A stretch of DNA of 64,000 nt from Enterovibrio norvegicus_B (lineage in GTDB: Bacteria > Pseudomonadota > Gammaproteobacteria > Enterobacterales > Vibrionaceae): assembly GCF_002876705.1 (NCBI RefSeq), contig NZ_MDAG01000007.1, forward strand, positions 62,001 to 126,000, written 5' to 3'. Positions within the stretch are counted from its first letter, which is position 1; each line of letters starts with the position of its first letter. The notes below the pieces were generated by a model. The model saw nothing but the letters and a program-made list of their open reading frames with translations. It made no database searches and was not told the DNA's origin. This document shows positions 8,301 through 16,998 of this stretch, piece after piece. A program made the translations under genes and the position numbers.

Positions 8301-9062
8301 CTACCCTTTCCTGAGCGCCAGAATTTCCGCGATATCATCCGTTTCACGAAATAGGGTTAACCCTTGGTCTTGACGTTCAATCGCCACAATTGACATTCTG
8401 TCTGCAAGTTCATTGCCTTCAATGCCAACGTGACCATTCACGTGATGGATCGTGATGTCAGATTTCATTGATTGATAGAGTGCATAAGCCGACTGAATGA
8501 TCTCGAGGTTTTTAATTTCACCGCCTGCCTTTTTCCAGCCTTTTTTCTCCCACCCTTCAGCCCACTTTGTCACGCAATCGATGGAGTATTTTGAGTCACA
8601 ATAAATCGCCACGGACTGCTTTTGTTCAAGCTTCTCTTGCGCAAGCATAAACGCTTGTTCTAGCCCATGCAGCTCAGCCGTATTGTTCGTGCCTGTCGCT
8701 TGATAAAGCCCATACCACAGCTCGCGTAATTGGTTATTTTCATATACCGCTAAACCCGTACCCGCTTCACCAGGGTTAGGTTCACACGCTCCATCCGTAA
8801 AGATCTTAATATCAAACGGCATCGCTGCGATTTGTGCTTCGGATAACGGAACAGGCTTTGATTTGCTCGTTTTCTTAACGGCAGAAGACGTTGCTGATGC
8901 TGCGCTAGATTTACCACCAAACGCCGCCTCCGCTTCCGCTAGTGTGGGAAACGATTTGAATTTCGCACCTTGAAAGCCATCAACCTGCGCTTTGCACTGT
9001 GCCCAGTCGGTGTAAATGCCACTCTTACGACCTTTCCACACAACATAATATTTTTTAGCCAA
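8301..9062 (-). CDS. ribonuclease H1-type protein with N-terminal hybrid-binding domain
   Basis: 253 residues. The N-terminal 50 residues (KKYYVVWKGRKSGIYTDWAQCKAQVDGF...) form the RNase H1 / caulimovirus viroplasmin-like RNA-DNA hybrid-binding domain. A Ser/Lys/Ala linker follows. The C-terminal RNase HI domain (about 85-235) keeps the catalytic acids: FTDGACEPNPG, TNTAELHG, IYCDSKYSID and GNELADRMS, plus the HVNGHVGI histidine. It should cut the RNA strand of RNA-DNA hybrids. This eukaryote-like two-domain form is usually additional to the short housekeeping RnhA in gamma-proteobacteria, so I give no symbol. Confidence 0.92.
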   Translation of the reverse strand: MAKKYYVVWKGRKSGIYTDWAQCKAQVDGFQGAKFKSFPTLAEAEAAFGGKSSAASATSSAVKKTSKSKPVPLSEAQIAAMPFDIKIFTDGACEPNPGEAGTGLAVYENNQLRELWYGLYQATGTNNTAELHGLEQAFMLAQEKLEQKQSVAIYCDSKYSIDCVTKWAEGWEKKGWKKAGGEIKNLEIIQSAYALYQSMKSDITIHHVNGHVGIEGNELADRMSIVAIERQDQGLTLFRETDDIAEILALRKG

Positions 9063-9291
9063 ACCGAATCCTTACTTAATAGTTGAGGGGGACTTACTTG
9101 ATGGTTAAGAGAAAAGTGCCAGTGTTTTGAATGCCCAGTCATACCGCGATTGCGGTACCAATGCCATTATTCATAAATCCAATGCCGACGCCACATTGAA
9201 GGTTCGATGAATGAAGACACATGTCACTACGATGGCATCGACAACGTAAAATGCGCTAATCTAGTGTCAATACTCAAGGTTAAGGACACAG

Positions 9292-9642
9292 ATGATGGAC
9301 AGCCCGAAAAGACCAATAAATGCGCATAAGGCGTATCACGCACATGTGTATTTCGATGCAAACACATTGGACACTGCTAAGCATCTGTATGAAAAAACCC
9401 AAAACACGTTTTCACTCAAACTCGGTCGAATACATGAACGACCTGTTGGCCCCCACACGATGTGGAGCTATCAAGTGCTTTTCTTTGATACCGATTTTGA
9501 CGGCTTCATTCCCTGGCTGGATGAACACAGAGAAACCCTTGATGTGTTAGTACACGCCAGCACTGGCGACGATCTTGCTGATCACACGCTGCATGCCTAC
9601 TGGCTTGGGAATGCCGTAGAACTCGACCTCCGAGGGTTTTAA
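9292..9642 (+). CDS. DOPA 4,5-dioxygenase family protein
   Basis: 116 residues, the usual size of this family. Typical features are AYHAHVYFDANTLDTA (the first His pair), IHERPVGPHTMWSYQVLF, and the C-terminal HAYWLGNAVELDL. Members use mononuclear iron for extradiol ring opening of L-DOPA-like catechols in betalain-type chemistry; most bacterial members have no proven substrate. AAGGACAC lies before the start, where two ATGs are in tandem. It is monocistronic. Confidence 0.85.
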   Translation: MMDSPKRPINAHKAYHAHVYFDANTLDTAKHLYEKTQNTFSLKLGRIHERPVGPHTMWSYQVLFFDTDFDGFIPWLDEHRETLDVLVHASTGDDLADHTLHAYWLGNAVELDLRGF

Positions 9643-9866
9643 CGAAAAGCGTTTTCAAATCTTCCCAATATAAGCAATGGCAATCGTGCAACAGACACCG
9701 GCTGGGGCGCACAATGTTTGCCTTTTTTCTCTTTTCTTTTCGCTCACACATACCTCCCTAGCAATGTGACCCACAGCCATCAACTCGCACAAGCAAGACG
9801 TTTCAATGTAAAGCGTTAACATATTCTACATTTTTTTCACATCTCATCATTTATACCTATCGACAC

Positions 9867-10457
9867 ATGAACCATTCACGCACCGTTGTCCTTGGTAAAT
9901 TGATGATGAAACGAAATTTAACAGACCCAAAAACACCTTTCTTACTATCCACCTTTGCTCTTCCTCTTGTTCTTTTCTCTGGCATGCTTCAAGCCGAAGA
10001 AGGCAACCCATATCAAATCGCAATATCTGGTGAAGCCTTTGCCACAGGTGCGCTCGGCGGTGAAGATGAAATGCTCGTCGGCATGGAATTCAAATACTTC
10101 TTTCTGCCTACTACTCCCTTTCACCCTTTCCTCGCCGCTGGCTACAAAACTGACATCGACAAAGAAGGCAGCGCGGTAGATATCGTGTATGCGGATGTGG
10201 GATCGCAATGGGATTTTGCAGAGTTTTGGGGAAATCGCGCTTTCTTGGAAGCCTCCATTGGCGCGGCTTACATCAATGAAGAGATTGCCGTTTCGCTGCT
10301 TGATCGAGAAGCCAACAATTCATACTCAGAGTTTGATTTCAAAGCATCGCTGGGGCTGGGTGTTGAATGGCAAAAAGCCTTAGGTACGACGCTCGTTGTA
10401 AACCAATACGGTTCCGATGACCTCACCGCCGGACTTAGCTTTTCTTACTCCTTCTAA
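9867..10457 (+). CDS. outer-membrane beta-barrel protein, unknown function
   Basis: 196 residues with an N-terminal export signal (PFLLSTFALPLVLFSGMLQA, cleavage expected after QA). The mature part alternates aromatic and hydrophobic residues in about eight strands and ends SYSF, the terminal aromatic signature of porin-like barrels assembled by Bam. It faintly recalls small PagL/OmpW-sized barrels, but I see no catalytic His-Ser pair, so I do not assign activity. Either the first ATG or the tandem ATGs at 9903 could be the start. The gene ends 24 bases before the peroxidase-like gene, so the two probably form one unit. Confidence 0.6.
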   Translation: MNHSRTVVLGKLMMKRNLTDPKTPFLLSTFALPLVLFSGMLQAEEGNPYQIAISGEAFATGALGGEDEMLVGMEFKYFFLPTTPFHPFLAAGYKTDIDKEGSAVDIVYADVGSQWDFAEFWGNRAFLEASIGAAYINEEIAVSLLDREANNSYSEFDFKASLGLGVEWQKALGTTLVVNQYGSDDLTAGLSFSYSF

Positions 10458-10481
10458 TGCACACATAAATAGGTTTTCATC

Positions 10482-11591
10482 ATGAAGAAATTAAGCGCTG
10501 TAATACTTCCTCTCGTCCTGGCTGCCTGTGGTGGTGCATCACCCAGTGATGACCCAACAAGCGAGCAGGTCGGCAGCTTGCCATTAACCATTATCGAGCC
10601 AGCCAATAACCCATCATCCGCCGAAAAAGTCGCACTTGGAAAACAGCTCTTTTGGGATCCGATTTTATCAGGCAACCAAGATGTGGCCTGCGCGACATGC
10701 CATCACCCTGATAATGGCTACGCGGAACACCTTGATGTCAGCATGGGAGTTGGCGGTGTAGGGTTGTCCGAAGCGCGTACCTCTGGTGCTTTGGTTAAGA
10801 GAAACTCCCCCACCATTGTCAACACGGCTTACAACGGGATTGATGAAAACAGCAACTACGACCCATCTGCGACCGTCATGTTTTGGGATAACCGTGCGAC
10901 CTCGCTGGAAGACCAAGCACTCGATCCCATTCGTTCGAAGGAAGAAATGCGCGGCGACCAGTTTACGGAAGCTGAAATCTTAGATGAGGTGGTGTCACGT
11001 CTCAATGCGAATGGTGAATACATGACGCTATTCACCGACGCTTTTGGTGATAGCACCATCAATGATGAACGCATTGCACAGGCGCTTGCTGCATTCGAAA
11101 GGTCACTTATCTCAGCAAACAGCCCTTTTGATCGCTATGCGCGAGGCGATGAATCAGCACTGACGCAACAGCAGGTTCGCGGGCTAAATGCCTTCATAGA
11201 TGCGGGCTGCAATGCCTGCCACAGTGGACCAATGTTCTCAGATTATGCGTTGCACCAACTCACCGTTGAAACCAACCCAAAACTGACGAATGCAGGCATT
11301 GAAGACAACGGCGTTGACGGCAAATTCAGAACACCAAGCTTGAGAAACGTCGCCCTCACCGCGCCTTACATGCATAACGGCACGGAGAGGACACTCAGGG
11401 ATGCCATTGCTTTTTACAACGGCGTGGGTAACCCAAGCAATGATCCTGACCTCGCCGCATTAGACTTTGATAATAACGGCGACACCATAGACGCGATTGA
11501 AGCCTTCTTGATGTCACTGACTGACGAGAGCTTTGATAAAGCCATTCCTGATGCAGTGCCGAGCGGGCTTAATCCGGGCGGTGATATTTAA
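10482..11591 (+). CDS. di-heme cytochrome c peroxidase (CcpA/MauG family) lipoprotein
   Basis: 369 residues. The signal peptide ends VLAAC, a lipobox, so the protein is probably anchored in a membrane facing the periplasm. Two c-type heme sites are present: CATCHH at about 69 and CNACHS at about 245. RNSPTIVNTAYN and FRTPSLRNVALTAPYMHNGT are family motifs, the second carrying the distal methionine/histidine region. Family members reduce hydrogen peroxide with cytochrome electrons or, in the MauG branch, oxidise proteins. The preceding barrel protein, 24 bases upstream, may be its partner at the cell surface (inference from spacing only). Confidence 0.9.
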   Translation: MKKLSAVILPLVLAACGGASPSDDPTSEQVGSLPLTIIEPANNPSSAEKVALGKQLFWDPILSGNQDVACATCHHPDNGYAEHLDVSMGVGGVGLSEARTSGALVKRNSPTIVNTAYNGIDENSNYDPSATVMFWDNRATSLEDQALDPIRSKEEMRGDQFTEAEILDEVVSRLNANGEYMTLFTDAFGDSTINDERIAQALAAFERSLISANSPFDRYARGDESALTQQQVRGLNAFIDAGCNACHSGPMFSDYALHQLTVETNPKLTNAGIEDNGVDGKFRTPSLRNVALTAPYMHNGTERTLRDAIAFYNGVGNPSNDPDLAALDFDNNGDTIDAIEAFLMSLTDESFDKAIPDAVPSGLNPGGDI

Positions 11592-11734
11592 GTAAGATAC
11601 GGAAATAGTGGGATCTTTTATGAGACGGGCGCTCAATCGCCCGTCCATACACTCGCGCTTTGATAACATTCGTTATAGTGTCAAAAGAGGGTAGCAATAA
11701 TTCGCTTACCTTTTTCAACGGATGGAATTCTCTT

Positions 11735-12301
11735 ATGACAGATTTATCATTGCAGTGTGATTGCGGAACGTTAAAAGGCACGGTGAAAGGCGTATCCCCT
11801 AAAAAGGGCAACCACGTAGTCTGCTATTGTGATGATTGTCAGGCCTTCGCTCAGTATGTTGGCAATGAAGAGAAATGGCTCGATGAATTCGGCGGCACAG
11901 ATTTATTCCAACTGGCCCCCTCGCAAGTTGAAATCCACCAAGGGGCGGATCAATTGCGCTGCATGCGCGTGACACCCAAAGGCGTTTATCGCTTCTACAC
12001 CGCGTGCTGTCACTCCCCCATTGTTAACACCATCAGCAGAAAAATGCCATTTGCTGGCATTCCGCTCACCGCGCTTCAAGGTGAAGGCAAAGAGGCCGCG
12101 GTTGGCCCAGTGAAATGCTATGTCATGGGCAAATTTGCCAAAGGCACACCACCGACTAACCCACACCCTAAGTTTTCCTTTGCCTCACTCGCGGCCGTGA
12201 TGTCGTTCGTGCTGAAAAACAAAATTCAGGGAAACAACGTGCCGACGCCCTTTTTCAGTGACAACGGCCATGCCGTCGTAAAGCCAGACGAGCGCAACTA
12301 G
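11735..12301 (+). CDS. DUF6151 / GFA-like zinc protein
   Basis: 188 residues from the ATG at 11735 (GGATGGAA upstream); an in-frame upstream start at 11660 adds a stretch without similarity. The N-terminal part LQCDCGTLKGTVKG and CYCDDCQAFAQYVG has the Cys-x-Cys and Cys-x-x-Cys arrangement of the GFA (glutathione-dependent formaldehyde-activating, CENP-V-like) zinc fold, with a third cysteine group in FYTACCHSPIVNT. Family function is unproven. It ends seven bases before the convergent LysR gene. Confidence 0.75.
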   Translation: MTDLSLQCDCGTLKGTVKGVSPKKGNHVVCYCDDCQAFAQYVGNEEKWLDEFGGTDLFQLAPSQVEIHQGADQLRCMRVTPKGVYRFYTACCHSPIVNTISRKMPFAGIPLTALQGEGKEAAVGPVKCYVMGKFAKGTPPTNPHPKFSFASLAAVMSFVLKNKIQGNNVPTPFFSDNGHAVVKPDERN

Positions 12302-12307
12302 ACGTTT

Positions 12308-13195
12308 TCACACTCGGCTTTGCTCATCGTTAAACCACGATTGCATAAACTCGATGAATTTAACCAATTTCGGCGGCGTGTAGTGTCGGCTCGGATACAG
12401 CACATAAAAGCTCAGCGTCGGTAACGGTTCGTCTTTTAAAAGCTCCACAAACTGCCCCGATTGGATTTCTTCAGCGCACACAAAGCTGGGGAGAAGACCA
12501 ATTCCGAACCCTTGAAGTAACGCCTCTTTTAGGAAGATCGTGTTGTTCGCGATGATGTTGCCAGACACTGTCATACCGCCATTTACAGGCCACTGGTTTT
12601 TCCCCATCGCCAAGCTGTATATGTAGCAATTGTGCTGACTAAGTTGATCGGCAGAATGCAGTGGTGCATGTGCTTCAAGGTAACTGGGCGTGGCCACGAG
12701 GTGCAAAGAGAATGTCGTAATGGGTTTACCAATGTAGTTTGAGTCCACACCGACACTGGAAGCCCGAAAGCCCAAATCAAACCCCTGAGCAATCAAATCG
12801 ACCGGATCATCATTCAAATCCACATCCAGTTCTACTTCAGGGTGCAATGCAGTGAACGCGGCAAACGCTGGCCCTAAGGCGGTAATCCCTAGCGTCATCG
12901 GTGCGTTGATCTTCAAGCGTCCTTTAGGCCGCCCTTGCATGTCTTGCACATAATCTTGCGCGTCTTGATGAGAACTCAAAATGTTCTGACAATGCGCCAA
13001 GTAACCTCGACCGATTTCAGTGAGCTGTATTTTGCGGGTAGAGCGTTGCAATAAGCGCGCACCTACCAACTCCTCCAGCTTCCCGATGTCTTTACTTATT
13101 AGCGAGTTTGAATGATTCATTTCCATCGCCGCTTGCTTAAAACTGCCCGTTTCAGCCACTTTCACGAACAACGCCATCGCCCTCAATGTGTCCAT
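12308..13195 (-). CDS. LysR-family transcriptional regulator
   Basis: 295 residues beginning MDTLRAMALFVKVAETGSFKQAAMEMNHSNSLISKDIGKLEE, a clear winged helix-turn-helix, then the effector domain. The ATG at 13195 is preferred over one 15 bases upstream because the family begins at this position. It is divergent from the DJ-1/PfpI-like gene at 13371, and LysR proteins of this type commonly control the divergent gene. Inverted-repeat sequences in the intergenic region are plausible sites. Confidence 0.9.
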   Translation of the reverse strand: MDTLRAMALFVKVAETGSFKQAAMEMNHSNSLISKDIGKLEELVGARLLQRSTRKIQLTEIGRGYLAHCQNILSSHQDAQDYVQDMQGRPKGRLKINAPMTLGITALGPAFAAFTALHPEVELDVDLNDDPVDLIAQGFDLGFRASSVGVDSNYIGKPITTFSLHLVATPSYLEAHAPLHSADQLSQHNCYIYSLAMGKNQWPVNGGMTVSGNIIANNTIFLKEALLQGFGIGLLPSFVCAEEIQSGQFVELLKDEPLPTLSFYVLYPSRHYTPPKLVKFIEFMQSWFNDEQSRV

Positions 13196-13213
13196 ACCAA
13201 CGCCCCACACTTA

Positions 13214-13228
13214 TTTCCATTTTGGAAA
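13214..13228. promoter_or_regulatory. candidate LysR operator (TTTCCA-TTT-TGGAAA)
   Basis: A perfect 6-3-6 inverted repeat lies 18 bases upstream of the LysR start in the divergent intergenic region. The half-site TTTGGAAAC recurs at 13327-13335 on the side of the DJ-1-like gene. Placement fits autoregulation plus control of the divergent gene, but no binding data exist. Confidence 0.4.
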
Positions 13229-13370
13229 CCAATCATACACAAACACCCTGTTTTTCTCTCAACCTTTGCCCTATAGACTGCATTCATCGCTGACAAAATC
13301 TCCAACACATCAAATTTAGTTGATGATTTGGAAACAAACCGTCAGTTAAAAATAACCCAAGGAGAGTACG

Positions 13371-14219
13371 ATGAAATCAATGACTAAAACCCTACTAGCA
13401 AGCCTAGTGTTCGCGGCAGGCAGCCAAGTTGCCCTTGCAGACAACATCCTCGTCGTCATGTCAGATGAAGACCACCTAAAACTAAAAGGCACGGATGTCT
13501 ACGAAACAGGCTTCTATCTGAATGAGTTGATGCAGCCAGTAAAAATGTTTATTGATGCAGGTCATGACCTCACGTTCGCAACCCCAAACGGCTTGGCGCC
13601 AACTGTCGACGTTTTGTCTGACAGCGCGATGTTCTTCGGTAACGATGAAAAATCAATGGCAGAGCACAAAGCGCTGCTGGCGAAGCTCAAGATCACTGAC
13701 AAAGAAAACTCCCCTGTCATTAGCCTGAGCCGCGTAGAACAAATCGGTTATGACAAGTTCGATGCTGTTTATGTACCAGGCGGACACGCACCAATGAACG
13801 ATCTGCTGACCGACAAGCAAATGGGAGCATTACTGACTGATTTCCATAACAAACAGAAAGTCACTGCGCTGGTATGCCACGGACCAATCGCGCTGATTTC
13901 TACATTGCCAAATGCGCAAGCGTTCGTGCAGTCGCTAGAAGCAGGCAAATCTCCTACAACACCAAAAGATTGGATCTACAACGGCTACAAAGTGACTGCA
14001 TTTAGCAATGGTGAAGAGGAAGCAAGTAAAGGCTGGTTAGGCGGCGGAGAAATGAAGTTTTACCCGCAAGATGCTTTGAACGTAGCTGGCGCAACGTTCA
14101 ACGTTGGTGCTGACTTATGGTACCCGAACGTTGTCACAGACAGAGAGCTCATCACAGGTCAAAACCCAGCGTCTGCTGTTGCTGTAGCAACAGAAGTGCT
14201 TAATAAACTGCAAAAGTAA
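13371..14219 (+). CDS. periplasmic DJ-1/PfpI-family protein (Hsp31-like)
   Basis: 282 residues with a Sec signal peptide (KTLLASLVFAAGSQVALA, cleavage before DNILVV). The body has the class I glutamine-amidotransferase-like fold of DJ-1/PfpI: DAVYVPGGHAPMNDL and the nucleophile elbow ALVCHGPIAL with the reactive cysteine at about residue 174. It resembles the Hsp31/glyoxalase III branch in length. Export is unusual, since most DJ-1 proteins are cytoplasmic. AGGAGAGT lies upstream of the start, and a terminator follows. Divergent from a LysR gene that is its likely regulator. Confidence 0.85.
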   Translation: MKSMTKTLLASLVFAAGSQVALADNILVVMSDEDHLKLKGTDVYETGFYLNELMQPVKMFIDAGHDLTFATPNGLAPTVDVLSDSAMFFGNDEKSMAEHKALLAKLKITDKENSPVISLSRVEQIGYDKFDAVYVPGGHAPMNDLLTDKQMGALLTDFHNKQKVTALVCHGPIALISTLPNAQAFVQSLEAGKSPTTPKDWIYNGYKVTAFSNGEEEASKGWLGGGEMKFYPQDALNVAGATFNVGADLWYPNVVTDRELITGQNPASAVAVATEVLNKLQK

Positions 14220-14249
14220 CCGTCCACAACACGCTTTAACTTCTTAGAG

Positions 14250-14296
14250 AAGGCCTGAGATACGTCGATTTAACGTCGATATTGTCAGGCCTTTTC
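14250..14296 (+). terminator. terminator between convergent genes
   Basis: AAGGCCTGA pairs with TCAGGCCTT followed by TTCT. The 29-base loop contains a repeated ACGTCGAT. It follows the DJ-1-like gene and faces the AAA ATPase gene from the other side. Confidence 0.6.
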
Positions 14297-14323
14297 TGAT
14301 CTGAATATTTCGAGTTAACGTCA

Positions 14324-15076
14324 TCATTCATCCAGAAACAATTGTTCCAGCATCGGGGCAGGATGATTTAAAAACGCTTTGGTGATCTGATAGTGCTCGG
14401 TGTCTTCATACTTGATTTGGTTGATACCAGACTGATCGATCTGATAAATCCGCGCGCCCGGGTAGGCCATCAATATTGGGGAATGCGTCGCGATTATAAA
14501 CTGGGATTTCGCTTTCACCAGTTGATGCATTCGGCTCAATACAGAAAGCTGCCGGGTTGGCGACAGCGCCGCCTCTGGTTCGTCGAGAATGTACAAACCC
14601 TCCCCTCCAAATCTTTCCACCATCAAAGCAAGAAACGACTCACCGTGAGATTGATGATGCAAAGAGACACCGCCGTATGAATTGATGATCGGTGGCTGGG
14701 GCCCGGGTTCTTCATCCAATTCATCAATGTTCGTGGCGACGTTGTAAAAACTTTCCGCCCGCAGAAAAAAGCCATCACGATGCTTCTTGTAGGATTTTGA
14801 TAAACCTAAATATTCATAGAGCGACGAATGCGTAGATCGGGTGCCGAAGTTGAAATTTTTGGTGCCGCCTTCAGCGTTAAACCCCATTCCAACTGCAATG
14901 GCCTCTAGCAAGGTCGATTTCCCGCTGCCATTCTCCCCCACCAAAATAGTCACGTCTCTTGCAAACTCAAGCGTATCAAGATGATTCACCGCTGGAATAG
15001 AAAACGGGTAAGCGTTGAAAGAATCAACCCGCTCTCGCTTCAAACTGACCTCTTTCAGATAAGGCAATGCTTCCAT
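14324..15076 (-). CDS. AAA-family ABC-type ATPase (OLD/RecF-like)
   Basis: 250 residues. Walker A GENGSGKST at about 48-56, an ABC-like signature region (HHQSHGESFLALM) near 155, Walker B LYILDEPEAAL near 178-188, and the switch histidine in FIIATHSPIL near 215. This is the soluble SMC/RecF-type ATPase lacking membrane segments, common as a stand-alone protein and also as a component of defence systems. No nuclease (TOPRIM) domain is present and no partner gene adjoins it, so a defence role is not supported. It lies divergent from the DUF4157 gene. Confidence 0.85.
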   Translation of the reverse strand: MEALPYLKEVSLKRERVDSFNAYPFSIPAVNHLDTLEFARDVTILVGENGSGKSTLLEAIAVGMGFNAEGGTKNFNFGTRSTHSSLYEYLGLSKSYKKHRDGFFLRAESFYNVATNIDELDEEPGPQPPIINSYGGVSLHHQSHGESFLALMVERFGGEGLYILDEPEAALSPTRQLSVLSRMHQLVKAKSQFIIATHSPILMAYPGARIYQIDQSGINQIKYEDTEHYQITKAFLNHPAPMLEQLFLDE

Positions 15077-15096
15077 GTGTATAGATACCTAAGCGT

Positions 15097-15147
15097 AAAA
15101 GCACGGGCAGCTGAAATGCATGAACCTTACAAAGCCGTGCTTTTTTT
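15097..15147 (+). terminator. possible intrinsic terminator or leader hairpin
   Basis: AAAAGCACGG pairs with CCGTGCTTTT and a T-run follows on the plus strand; the loop is long (28 bases). It stands in the divergent gap between the ATPase gene and the DUF4157 gene, where no plus-strand transcript obviously needs ending. Confidence 0.35.
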
Positions 15148-15232
15148 GAGAGTGAAATGCCAACACAATACTGCCACGATCAATCTGAAATACACTAAAA
15201 CTAAGGCTCAGCAATGTGCGTGACACTCATCA

Positions 15233-16915
15233 ATGCATGCTATAAAACTGACGGGTAAAACACCATCAAAAGACACGTTGAGTTCAACGAGCATGTCCAA
15301 TGGAAGCATGAGCAACGCCATTGCGCCCCAGCGAAGCTGGCCAGCTTACAGAGCCTTATCCACTCAACCTTCAATTTCATCCTCTAGTCTTCGTGTACAA
15401 CCACCCAATCACAAGCTTGATCGTGAAGCAGACCAATTTTCAGCCGCCACGGTTAGCGGCATTTATTCCTCATCATCAAGGGATATTCACCGCCCACAGA
15501 TCGCACCCACCTCCGTTGGGAAAACAATACATGAATCTGGCGTTCCACTCGATCAACCTTCTCGACAGTTCTTTGAACCGATATTGCAGCGAGATATTAG
15601 CAAGGTAAGGATCCACACCGGTCAGTTTGCCAACCTTTCAACCCAATCACTAAACGCGTCGGCTTACACCGTTGGCCATCATATTGCCTTTCGCAACGGG
15701 TTCTATCGTCCTCACACAAGCACGGGCCGAAGTTTGCTTGCTCACGAATTGGCGCATGTTGTTCAACAAGCAGAGGGACGAACGACGCGTATTCAATGCC
15801 ACGACTTGCCCGAGCAGGTTGTCCCTGGCTCTACCCACCTCAGTCGTGTGGCTCAAGCTTACCGTCGTGATAACCAACACGTTGGCGATAGCATCAATTT
15901 GATGGCCGTTGAATACTCTACAAGCGATGGCGTTCGGCAAACACACGTTTTTGAAAACCGTCCAGGGGTCGCTCATACCGAAGTCATGGTGGACGAATTC
16001 TTCAGGCAGCAAGGCAGTGGTGTTCGCATTCACGAAATGTATTCAGAACGTCAGCCCTGCGGGCCGTCAGATCAGGATTGCGAAGCCAGAATCCATCAAA
16101 TCGTCAGGCGACGAGGACGCAGAGGGACAGACGGTGAACCCGATACACGCACCACTTACGGGTATCAGTATCAGGAAGCAGCAAGTCAAGGCGGAACGCG
16201 AGCGTGTCGCTCACGAGAACGCATTGCAGACTCCGCAAAGCGAACACGAACAACGGGCAACCTTGAATGGGATTTCCCACGCCGTGAGCCACCACCACAC
16301 CATGAACGAAATGAAAGTGGCCCCGTTACTCGACGTTCAAGACGGCTCAGGATCCCCTCCTCCCGAATCAGACGTTCACAACGTGGCGCGATGTCTATCG
16401 AAGCCGCAGGCCTGACCTCATTAATCGCCGCTTTTCTCGCTGGCTGGGTTGAAAGTGCGGTTGACGGAAATCGATTATCAAATGCGATAGAAGCACGAGT
16501 GCCCAATGCACTCCAACAAGCTATAAACGATAACGAAAACCTCGCTTCGATGATTCGCGCTGCGACCGCGACCATGCGCGAAGGCCATGCATACGTTGAC
16601 CTACATGCTGTCGTTGAAGCTGAATACTCTTCCGAAAGTTTTGTCGTTTGGCAAGACGTGGAGGAAACACCACCGCATCTTGAGGCCGTTCGAATCTCGC
16701 ATTTTTCCGACACGCCCATCGCCTATGAAGACCGACAAATCAGTCGCTCGCAACCTCAATTCAATGTATTCGAAGAAAGGAACAGGATGCGTTTTTCAAT
16801 CCCACTAGAGTTCGAACAGACGCAGGTTCGACATGAACAAGAGAATGACCAAGACACCCTCAGACAACAACTCACAGCCTTAGGGATGCCTATCCCAACC
16901 AGTTTGGAGCAATAG
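15233..16915 (+). CDS. DUF4157 (eCIS core) protein with deaminase-like toxin module
   Basis: 560 residues. Residues 1-95 are Ser/Thr/Pro-rich and low in order. Residues about 100-180 form the DUF4157 domain: GVPLDQPSRQFFEPIL, VRIHTG, AYTVGHHIAF, and LLAHELAHVVQQ with a zinc-peptidase-like HELAH at 171-175. Such domains occur on effectors of extracellular contractile injection systems and on polymorphic toxins. After a linker, residues 225-292 hold HTE at 248-250 and ERQPC...C with cysteines at 276 and 283, the His/Glu plus two-Cys pattern of the cytidine-deaminase-fold toxins. A basic Arg-rich linker (293-385), a hydrophobic helix (about 390-405) and an acidic C-terminal domain follow. No eCIS structural genes or recognised immunity gene are nearby. 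The deaminase call rests on motifs only. Confidence 0.7.
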   Translation: MHAIKLTGKTPSKDTLSSTSMSNGSMSNAIAPQRSWPAYRALSTQPSISSSSLRVQPPNHKLDREADQFSAATVSGIYSSSSRDIHRPQIAPTSVGKTIHESGVPLDQPSRQFFEPILQRDISKVRIHTGQFANLSTQSLNASAYTVGHHIAFRNGFYRPHTSTGRSLLAHELAHVVQQAEGRTTRIQCHDLPEQVVPGSTHLSRVAQAYRRDNQHVGDSINLMAVEYSTSDGVRQTHVFENRPGVAHTEVMVDEFFRQQGSGVRIHEMYSERQPCGPSDQDCEARIHQIVRRRGRRGTDGEPDTRTTYGYQYQEAASQGGTRACRSRERIADSAKRTRTTGNLEWDFPRREPPPHHERNESGPVTRRSRRLRIPSSRIRRSQRGAMSIEAAGLTSLIAAFLAGWVESAVDGNRLSNAIEARVPNALQQAINDNENLASMIRAATATMREGHAYVDLHAVVEAEYSSESFVVWQDVEETPPHLEAVRISHFSDTPIAYEDRQISRSQPQFNVFEERNRMRFSIPLEFEQTQVRHEQENDQDTLRQQLTALGMPIPTSLEQ

Positions 16916-16998
16916 GCGCTGTTGCATCACCAAAGTAGTATTTCTCACTTAAACAGGTAAAATCACGCCCCCAATCGAGTTGCTGATAGACTTTTACC

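Noticed and set aside
14324..15076. AAA ATPase as part of an anti-phage system (OLD or Septu-like)
   Set aside because: No nuclease domain and no partner gene adjoin it; it faces a DUF4157 gene on the other strand.
15909..16415. 168-codon frame overlapping the DUF4157 gene in another register (contains KAERERVAHENALQTPQ)
   Set aside because: Its codon use looks reasonable, but the main frame is continuous for 560 codons and resumes clear protein pattern on both sides, and the inner ATG has no ribosome site. A pair of compensating frameshifts in the main gene cannot be fully excluded.
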